Shown here one piece after another: positions 55,889 to 64,000 of a stretch of DNA of 64,000 bases. Each line of letters begins with the position of its first letter. Within the stretch, counting starts at the first letter, position 1. The translations under genes and the position numbers were made by a program. The notes under the pieces are model-generated. The model saw nothing but the letters and a program-made list of their open reading frames with translations, was not told the origin of the DNA and ran no database searches. The DNA lies in the NCBI RefSeq assembly GCF_000001735.4, contig NC_003071.7, positions 2,677,001 through 2,741,000 on the forward strand. The letters run 5' to 3'. This stretch comes from Arabidopsis thaliana. Taxonomy: Eukaryota; Streptophyta; Magnoliopsida; Brassicales; Brassicaceae.

Positions 55889-57322
55889 AAATCAGTCGTA
55901 AAGTGATGTAACTCAGTCGTAACGTGATGTAACTAAGCTGTAACATATACTTTAGACAACCTTTCGTCTTCCCTGAATGATAACTCAGCCGTGACATGTA
56001 ATTTACCAAACCTTTCGTCTTTCCTGAAGCATATAATTCAGTCGTAACATATAATTTACACCTATCTTTCGTCTTGCCTTAAGCATATAATTCAGCCGTA
56101 ATGTAATTTTACCAAACCTTTCGTCTTCCCTGGAACATATAACTCAGCCATGACATGTAAATTGACCGAAACTTCCCTTAAGCATATAACTCAGCCGTAA
56201 TGTAATTTTACCGAATCTTTTGTCTTCCTTGGAACATATAACTCAGCCGTGACATGTAAATTGACCGAACATTTCGTCTTTCCTTAAGCATATAACTCAG
56301 CCGTGATATGTAAATCTGCCGTGAAACAATAAGAGACACAACATTCCGTCTACCTTTATCATCAAGCACAAATCAAAAGTTTGTCATGCGTTGTTTCCGT
56401 ATCTATCTCCACAACTCTACACCCTCTTTCATCGGTGTTAAATATGTATTTGTGCTTTTATACCCAATAACCGGAACCGGATCAACCATATCGGAAGAAT
56501 GATGAAAGAAATTGAAGAAGAATGAGAAAGACGATGAGGAATTAAAAGTTCCGGTGATATGAAAAACTCAGGTGAAGAAGACGAGTTGGTAAAAATTTGG
56601 CCCTTTTTTTGTCCTTTGATGATGATGACATGGAATGTTGCATCCGAAGTTATTTTTTAATTGATGAAGTGGCAAGTAAGCCACCATACGAACATGTAAA
56701 TTTGCCTAAATAAATCAGCCATCAAACAGAAACTATAAGTTTGTCGCAACATGAATACTATTACAGTAATAAAAAAAAACGCCAAGTTAACTCAGCCGTT
56801 TAGAGTCGTAACTCAACTAACAATCAATAACTCAGCCGTATCGTTTATTAACTCGGCTTTAATTGCATGCTATTATAATAATTTCCTTTTGCAACTAAGT
56901 CAGCTGTAACAAGGCTGAGTTATCGGTTAATCCAGCTCTTTGCGGCTGATTTATGACACTCAAAAATTACTCAGCCGTAATGACATCCCATAACTAAGCC
57001 GTCTTTGATAATCCATCCAGCCGGAAAAAGATAACTCAGTCGTGTTGAGGAAATAATTCAGCCGTTTTCTAATAACTCAGCAATAACGTTGTCTGGGTTA
57101 TGCTCGATATTCTTATAAATCAGACAAATTTCATTAACTTAGTCGTAACGTATGCTGGTTATCTCATAACTCAGACAAATTTTATAAATCAGTCGTAACG
57201 TAGGCTCGGTTTACTCATAATTCCGTTATTTTTTCATAACTCATATATTTTTGTCGTAAGTCAGCCGCAACATATCGTAACTCAGCCGTAACTGCCGTTG
57301 TATCGTCTTACGGCTGAGTTCA
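55889..57322. repeat. AACTCAGCCGTAAC motif array
   Basis: Roughly 25-30 copies or near copies of AACTCAGCCGTAAC (variants CAGTCGTAA, CAGCCGTGACATG) lie in this interval. In the left third (55930-56340) the motif sits in about seven tandem units of roughly 52 bp that also contain CCTTTCGTCTTCCCT and AAGCATATA. In the right part (56715-57322) spacing is irregular and several copies are inverted (GGCTGAGTT at 56913 and 57311). The central part (56345-56700) has almost none. No coding sequence is present. It resembles a non-coding region of a DNA transposon whose termini I could not find. Confidence 0.8.
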
Positions 57323-57778
57323 TTAATCCACGTCAGCGATTTCTGACGTGACAGTTGTATTCCTTGTAATTACGTTTTATCCTATAACGTTTAGTAGGGG
57401 CACGATGGGTATATCGAAAAAGGCCTAAAAATGTTATGTATGATTTTGGTGAATACACCTAATTCTAACTATCCAAGTAAAGTTCCCAAAAATAATTGGT
57501 TCTATAAAAGTTAAGTATTTACATTCTTCTTTAATTAATTATATGTAATTTTTAAAAATGATTTTACTTATCATATTTTTTTTTTAATTGATAAGTATGA
57601 TGAATTAGTTAGTCTTATCTATGCATAGGCTGTCTAGAATACTCCCGTAAGATTATTTTTTTATAGTAAGATATTCGGTTCCTTGTTTTTAAACAAGCCA
57701 TTGAATTAGTTTGTTCATTATTATTTCATATGATTCAATCTAAATTGTTGAAAAACAAGTCAATGCAAATTATGATAA
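57323..57778. other. Spacer right of the motif array
   Basis: This contains a short palindrome CACGTCAGCGATTTCTGACGTG (57332-57353), a possible stem-loop, and CGTTTTATCCTATAACG (57384-57400). It could be the end of the element carrying the array, but no terminal repeat was identified. Confidence 0.4.
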
Positions 57779-58214
57779 CTAGGTTTTAACCCGCGATTTA
57801 CTGCGGGCAATCGGTTTATTTGGTTTTTATACTAAATATTTGAATAAATTTGATATCCTAAATTTATAAATATAAATTTTTAGTGATTAGTGAAGAATCG
57901 TAATATATGATTTGGATATTATTGATTATTGATTTCGTGATTGAATATAGTGTTTTTAAGGATGGAATGTGATCATATTTTGATTTCAAAAACGACATAG
58001 ATTCCTTATTTTTGTTTAACGGTTTAGATTGAACGGAATTAATTTTATTGAACAGTTTAGATTGAATCGGATCATATAAAGTTTAGAAGATTGTTAAGAC
58101 CAATTTACCCTTAATGATTTTGAATAGCAAAGAATAAAATCTAAAATTGAAATCAAAATTGAAGCCAAATTAGACAAAACTTCGATTCGTACTTCCCTTT
58201 TAATAATAAAGAGA
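57779..58214 (-). mobile_element. Short non-autonomous Helitron (AtREP-like)
   Basis: On the minus strand it starts TCTCTTTATTATTAAAAGGG after an A. It ends with the hairpin CCCGCAGTAAATCGCGGG, then TTAAAACCTAG before a T. TC start, near-terminal hairpin, CTAG end and A/T insertion all fit. It is about 436 bp with no coding capacity. Confidence 0.85.
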
Positions 58215-61200
58215 TATACTTGGTTAATTGTTTTCTATTGATATCATCTAATTCTCAACCTCTTTTTAATTTTTGTAAGTAGTAATGAACTTGACTCCAT
58301 ATGGAAAAAGTGCTCATTTTTCTTATATATAAATATGAACATTTAGATGATTCGACATTACATGTTTATTAAAATTTTATCTGTATATTTTTCTAAAATC
58401 ATTTCAATGTTGATCAAAATATATAATTTAGTAGTTTAATTTAATGTTACTAAAATAGTTTAAATACACAGAAAGTGCATGTTATAAATAATTAGAAAAT
58501 TTATTATCTGCGCAGATCAAATATCAGGTGTTAGTAACATCAAAATAGTAGCCAGAAACGATAGAGACTTAAAGACAGCTATGAAGGGTCTGGCTTCGAA
58601 GTAACCAACTCTTCGATACATTGCTATTTATGTATCCAAGACAGCTAATTACTTGAAACAAAAACCTTCAAAGTTCCTATTCTTTTATCCTAACTTAAAA
58701 CCCCTCTTTGATAAATTAAATAACGAACCAACGTATTGTCTCCATGTACATGTTATAAGCAGGAACAGCCAAATTAACATGATTTTATTGAGTGGCACCC
58801 ATGTGTCGGTTTTTAATGGTCGGTCCATTATTTCATTTAGTTTATATTCTAAGCTTCCTGACATTAAAGCTGAAGTTTAAGTATTTTATCTACTTACTTA
58901 AAAGTAGATCAAGTAGTCGTGTGAAGTCAAGACAGTCTTGAAATGGTAGGATTGGCACTTAGCAGTGAGCAAAGTGTTTGACTTTTTTAAAATAACCTTT
59001 AATCAAACCAAAAATGGTTGACTTTTTCTAAAACCTAGTTTTTTTTATTTAGTGGTTTCATATTTATTTGTGATTCAGTTACTAACACGCATCACCACTT
59101 TGGAATCTCGATACACATTCATGTGTATAAGAATCTATAAAAAAAAATAAACTATATATGATTACTAATAAACATGAATGCCTGTTTCTGCAAATGATGA
59201 GTACATTCCTCATGAAGACAGCAGAGAGGATCCAGTGCCCGCTCAACATTTTCATAGTATTGTTTGGTTATAAAAAAATCTTGTATGATAATTCTATTAA
59301 AAATTTAGTTAACTAAAACAAAAAACAATGTACTAAAAATTTATTGGTTCATTCTAAATTTTATTTTTGTGTTATATCTAATCTTTTTTAATATTTACAA
59401 AAAAATATACCCTTAATTATTAGAACATAAGATTAGATCCCTAGCCGTCGCACCTTCCGCCCCTATCTGAGCCGGTACTGAGGATCAGTGGTAGTAAAGC
59501 AACGATCTTAACGGCTCTCAGCAAAAAAAAAAAGAATTCTAAGCCACGTAATATTTTAAAAATTGCAGAGGAAAATAATTGTAAATTCGTTTTTTTTTTT
59601 GCCTTTTCTTTATGTCTCTCTAAAGTTCAACATCCCATTGAGTAACTGATTTTTTGTTGAATAGTATTCTTATTTTCTTCTAAAAATATGTAATATGTAA
59701 GATACATTCACTGTGCTCCGAGATCGCGCACCACTATATTATATCTCATGATTTCATAGAATTTTACATAATATTTTTTTTTTAATATGTACATGATAAC
59801 TGCTGAATATTGAGTTTGAAGACAGTTCCATATTGCACATAAATTATGATTTTATGTTTCTTGTAGGAATTATGTATTATAGTAGATATTCATTACACAT
59901 TATGCCCGATATAACTGAAGTTGGAATTTAAACAGTTTGTACATAAAATATAATATTAAAAAGATATTTGTGAAAGGGTTAAAGTTAAGAGATGATTTCA
60001 AACCTTCCCAAATTCTGGTTTGGAGTGAAACTATTTTCGTCCGTTTGAAATATACATGAATATATATATATGGTTCAACCATTAGAAGAAAATTTGAGAT
60101 GACAATAAGTTGTTTACGTGATAATATTTTACGCTCAAGTTAACGACAAAATTATGAGTATGATCCAGTGTTAATCGGTAATATGGTTATATGAGCTGTA
60201 AATAAACAAATTATATATGTGTATGGAGCGGTTTTTGTGTGGTCCTTAATCACAGGACTGAGCAAATTATTTTTGTCATTTGCAACGAAGTGCGTTAGAT
60301 GTTCAATGTTTGGTAGTATCGTCAAAACTTGTTTGTCTAATTTTGCTAAACAATTATTATTTAATTTACACGAAGTATTGTTAAATGTTTTTTTATTACA
60401 TTTAACTTTTGTATATTGTTTTTTACTATTCAAAATTTCGAAGTATTTATCGTGAATTAGACTATTCAATCAAGCCATCGCATTGAACATTGCTTCTACT
60501 TTTAAAAACAGTTCTTAATGATCATTACCATTGATTACATTGCTTGACTGCTTGTTGAATTACATGAGGAGTTTGAATTCATTAAGAAAGTAATTGTATT
60601 GCTAAAAAAGTTAGTTATCAATCAAAATCAATATTTAAGAAAACATCGACCAATACGAAAATTATCAAAATCAAAAATAAAATGACTAAGCAAGAGATTA
60701 GGACATATATCTAGTCCTCCTGTAGTTCATATAATGCACTGCAATTGAGTATAGGGACATCAACAAGAAGACAAAAGAGAGACAGAAAGTTAATTGAATG
60801 GGATCAATAAAATAAGAAAAAAAGTAAACAATATCTAGTTAGCAAAAAAAACGAAATTTAATGTTAGAGAACTGAAAAACCAGCTGGAGCCAATCTATAT
60901 GTTTGTTTGCAACACCTCCACTTGACTTCTTCACAGTCACTTCCCTTTTTGGCTCTTTCCTATTATTAAGTACTAAATCTTTTCTTGTTAAATAATCTAA
61001 AATCTCTTTGAAGTACATCGGGAGAAGAAAAAAAACACTTTCAAAATATATAAAAACAATATTTAACTGTTCTTTTTCTGTTTTTTGTCGTCAATTTAGA
61101 AATATTAAGCTTGATCAACGAAAAGAATATGTACAATCCGCACGTAAAGAATGTTGTCACACACCCACTAAAGAGTAAACAGAATTCGTAAAGGGTTAAA

Positions 61201-61233
61201 TAAATAATCTCGAGCATAGTGTTGGGTAAAGAC
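58215..61233. other. AT-rich spacer
   Basis: No gene was recognised. Open frames at 58653-58880, 60152-60469 and elsewhere have no domain and low-complexity composition. A short poly-A-ended segment at 59430-59533 is listed separately. Confidence 0.5.
59430..59533 (+). other. GC-richer segment ending in poly-A, possible retroposon
   Basis: About 90 bp (from GATCCCTAGCCGTCGCACC to AACGGCTCTCAGC) is clearly more GC-rich than its surroundings and ends in an uninterrupted run of eleven A. This is the form of a SINE or a short retroposed transcript. I could not find a convincing target duplication or a tRNA B box, so the class is open. Confidence 0.4.
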
Positions 61234-62864
61234 TGTAAGGAAGTTATGTTTTCTTATTATTCACGAGAGAATGTACAATCAACACTATAAAAACTCTAAA
61301 AATCTTTTCTGTGCTGATACATCAACTTTTTCAAGTGTTCTCAGAATAACACCTCATTAAAATCAATAGCCAATCAAAACATTTCGATTAATACACCTCA
61401 TTTACATTAACCAATAAAAACTTACTATTTTTTTATGTCATCTCATCAACTTAACAAAATTAAAATTAGATATGGGTCTAACCCAACCAAACTACTTTCA
61501 AAACTAAGATCTATATAAAAACATGGGCCTAAATTTCTTAAATAAATTATACAAAATAGAAAATACCAAAAATATTATATTATTATGATAAATGTGAAAT
61601 TTAAATATAACTAATAATAAAATAAAATTCTTCCTAATTATTCAAACTAATTAAATTTTATACTCAAATATGCATTTGCTTCATAAAAAAACATCATCAA
61701 GTAATATGCAAATGACAAAAAAAGATTATGACAAATTAAAAAAAAATATTTTCAAATTTTGGGTGTTCCGGATTAATAATATTATTACAATACTTAGTTA
61801 GTATCTTATCATTCTTCAGTTTGGTTTGATGCTATGATTTTGATAGAGAAAAAACTAACATTTTAATAATAAAAATCACCACCATATATTAAAGTTTTGG
61901 GGAAGAAGCTTACACTGAAAAGATGACATTGTGTAAACAAGCAAAAAATTATTACAACTAAGATGTCATTTTTGTTCTTTAAGGTCTAATTAAATTTATC
62001 TTTGAGGTATGGTTACTCTCAAATCTCCAATGATCAATTCAATTCTTGTCCCTATTTTTATTTTTTAAGTGCATCTATTATCTATTTTTTTTGGTTCAAG
62101 AGCTTATTTCTGAACTGAATGAAATCTTAGTATAAGATAACATCGAGGAAAAAAGTCAATGGAAGAAGAATCTTAAAGAAAAGACATTAAAGATTTTTGA
62201 GTTTTTTTCTCAAAATATTCAAGAATCTTATCAGATTTACTAAGCGTCATTGTGGATTTTAATCAATAACTAATAATCATTTGAGAACGTTCTATAGTCC
62301 TAATAAAAAAAATCAATTTTCAAATTCTGTAAAACAAACAAACATAGCTTTTACCTTTTTATGCCTCTTCAACATATGAATCAAGTATGCATGTCGAACA
62401 TTAAAAATCAAAGATGATAACTCCATATAACATATACTTAAGAATCTAAAATAAAATTAACCTCACCAAAATTAGCACATGGTGATTTTTAACTCCTTTT
62501 ATTTTTTGTTTTTTAATGACTCTTCTAAATAGATGTTCGTAAAGCAAAAAATTAGCTTCCAAAACTTATAAAGATTATATAAATCTTACTAAAAAAATCA
62601 AAATCAAAAAATGCATTGTGTTTCCAATCACTTTTTAATAAATCTTTTTGTTCTACATCTATCATGAATCATGACAAATAACATTCAATACCTACATACA
62701 ACTTAACAAAATTATATTTAAAAAAAAAACCGCGGCTTGGCGTGGGTTTCGCCCTAGTCCTTTATAAAGGAATTACAGAAGAAGATTCTAGACTATCGTC
62801 ATTTACACAGTTTCTATAAGTGTGTCAATCAAAATATTTTTATGATCAATTAGTATCCTTGACA
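61234..62864 (-). repeat. 3' LTR of a Copia element, split by a Helitron
   Basis: On the minus strand the LTR starts TGTCAAGGATAC at 62864 and ends CTTCCTTACA at 61234. Without the Helitron (61279-62757) it is about 152 bp, short but within the Copia range. The base left of it is followed outward by AAGAC (61229-61233), the expected target duplication; the other copy would lie beyond the window. Confidence 0.75.
61279..62757 (+). mobile_element. Non-autonomous Helitron inside the Copia 3' LTR
   Basis: It starts TCAACACTATAAAAACTC after an A (61278). It ends with the hairpin ACCGCGGCTTGGCGTGGGT followed by TTCGCCCTAG, then T (62758). The flanks join into a continuous short LTR when the element is discounted. 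It is AT-rich with no Rep/helicase coding sequence, about 1.48 kb. Confidence 0.75.
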
Positions 62865-64000
62865 CGCACCCTCAAGATGGAGGTGCTTTAGCAACACCAA
62901 TCTTGTCTCGTAATTCAAGAAATTTGCTCGTTGTAGTGGTTTTGTTAAAGCATCCGCCAGTTGATCCTTTTTATTGACGTGAGGGACTCGGAGAGCACCG
63001 GTTTGAATTTGTCCACGGATAAAGTGATAATCAATGGCAATGTGTTTCATTCTAGAATGAAAGACGGGGTTGGCACAAAGAAACGTTGCTCCAACATTAT
63101 CGCAATATATCACTGGAGGTGCAGATAGCGTAATGCCTAGCTCACTTAGAAGAGTGCATATCCAACTGATTTCCGACGATGCATTGGCAACAGCTCTATA
63201 CTCCGCTTCTGTAGAAGATCGACCTACTCCTCTCTGTTTCTTAGCCGACCATGAGATTGGGTGGCTACCGAGATATACTATATATGCATTCGCAGAGACG
63301 TAGTCCTCTGTATCGCCGGCACAGTCCGCATCAGAGAATGTATGGAGAGTGAGAGTATTCTTAGCAGCAAAGAAAATACCGTGTGTTGTGGTTCCTGCGA
63401 GATACCGGAGTACTCTTTTTGCTGCTTGGGAGTGATCTTCTGTTGGTCTATGCATAAATTGAGGCAAACGATTCACCGCATAGGAGATATCTAGTCTTGT
63501 AAATGCTAGGTATTGTAAGCTTCCAACAAGCTGTCGATATGTAGTCGGATCGGAGAGTGTTGTACCTGAGTTGGTGGTCAGTTTTGGTGAGGACGCCATG
63601 GGTGTGGAAACCGGTTTTGCATTGATCATGTCGTGGCGATGAAGAAGATCCAAAATGTATTTTCGTTGGGATAGATGAAGTCCTTGTGGTGTGCGGTGTT
63701 CTTCAAGGCCTAGAAAATAATGTAGTTCTTCGGGATCTTTGACAGAGAATCTATCTGCCAACAATTGTAAGACTCGTTTGATGCCATTGTCACTGTTACC
63801 GGTGATAATAATGTCATTAACGTAGACTAGGAGATAAACAAATTGCGTACCACATTGGAGAACAAACAAGGATGTATCAGCGAGTGAGTTCCGAAATCCA
63901 AGACTGAGGAGATAGTTTTTCAGCTCCATGTACCAAGCTCGAGGGGCTTGTTTCAGTCCATAGATGGCTTTGCGGAGACGGCAGACGTGTGATGGATTGT
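62850..64000 (-). CDS. Copia polyprotein, RT and RNase H end (partial)
   Basis: An open minus-strand frame runs from the window edge (IYGLKQAPRAWY near 63950) to a stop at 62850, inside the start of the LTR. It covers the C-terminal half of the Ty1/Copia reverse transcriptase (RVT_2) and RNase H. The RT active-site box reads YVND (near 63825) where the family has YVDD. Downstream are HYFLGLE, RRLVGSLQYL-like QLVGSLQYLAFTRLDISYA, the RNase H motifs SDADCAG and SSTEAEYRA, and HIAIDYHFIR. Protease and integrase would lie beyond the right edge. The frame has no stop here, so the copy is fairly young, but the Asp-to-Asn change should abolish polymerase activity. Confidence 0.92.
   Translation of the reverse strand, partial: NPSHVCRLRKAIYGLKQAPRAWYMELKNYLLSLGFRNSLADTSLFVLQCGTQFVYLLVYVNDIIITGNSDNGIKRVLQLLADRFSVKDPEELHYFLGLEEHRTPQGLHLSQRKYILDLLHRHDMINAKPVSTPMASSPKLTTNSGTTLSDPTTYRQLVGSLQYLAFTRLDISYAVNRLPQFMHRPTEDHSQAAKRVLRYLAGTTTHGIFFAAKNTLTLHTFSDADCAGDTEDYVSANAYIVYLGSHPISWSAKKQRGVGRSSTEAEYRAVANASSEISWICTLLSELGITLSAPPVIYCDNVGATFLCANPVFHSRMKHIAIDYHFIRGQIQTGALRVPHVNKKDQLADALTKPLQRANFLNYETRLVLLKHLHLEGACQGY

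Noticed and set aside
60152..60469. 105-codon minus-strand frame with an overlapping plus-strand frame
   Set aside because: AT-rich, no domain, Asn/Lys-rich composition expected by chance.

Overview
This is a 64 kb stretch of plant nuclear heterochromatin made almost entirely of transposable elements, with no convincing intact host gene. TNP2/Ptta-type CACTA elements, a DUF1985 (Ulp1-MULE type) gene, a hAT with a BED-type transposase, L1-type LINEs with DUF4283 ORF1 proteins, Athila/Tat-like LTR families, AtREP-like Helitrons and a Copia element together point to Brassicaceae (Arabidopsis/Capsella/Camelina relatives). The species cannot be fixed from sequence reading alone. I saw no tRNA, rRNA or CRISPR array.

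Left block (1-18.9 kb). A decayed minus-strand DUF1985 gene is split by a complete CACTA element (1074-8670, 3-bp target duplication ATG). A solo LTR follows (11360-12571). Next comes a hAT transposon (13618-18907, 8-bp duplication GGTTATGG) whose transposase gene is split by another solo LTR (14573-16140, duplication CCTAT).

Central block (21.7-47.0 kb). One L1-type LINE on the minus strand, bounded by a 16-bp target duplication (21704-21719 and 46988-47003), hosts three separate insertions. These are an Athila/Tat-like LTR retrotransposon (22309-32964, CTTGA), a second CACTA element of the same family (35870-43794) and a solo LTR (44289-45904, TTTGT). The LTR retrotransposon carries a further solo LTR inside each of its own LTRs (22634-23772, GTTTG; 30332-31991, ACATG). 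At all three LINE junctions, removing the insert plus one duplication copy brings the LINE reading frame back together, so boundaries and order of events are well supported. The underlying LINE is about 5.06 kb.

Right block (47-64 kb). A second LINE, truncated at its 3' side (47.6-50.8 kb), is followed by AT-rich sequence holding two short non-autonomous Helitrons (52381-52904, 57779-58214) and a MULE-like MITE (53707-54078). A 1.4 kb array of an unassigned motif, consensus AACTCAGCCGTAAC, lies at 55.9-57.3 kb. The right edge is the 3' end of a Copia element (pol 62850-64000) whose short 3' LTR is split by a 1.5 kb Helitron (61279-62757).

All transposase and polyprotein genes carry lesions except the Copia fragment, which is open to the window edge but has a changed YVDD box. 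The two CACTA elements are sister copies with different defects. All boundaries come from reading terminal motifs and target duplications by eye; family names are recognition from protein motifs, not database searches.
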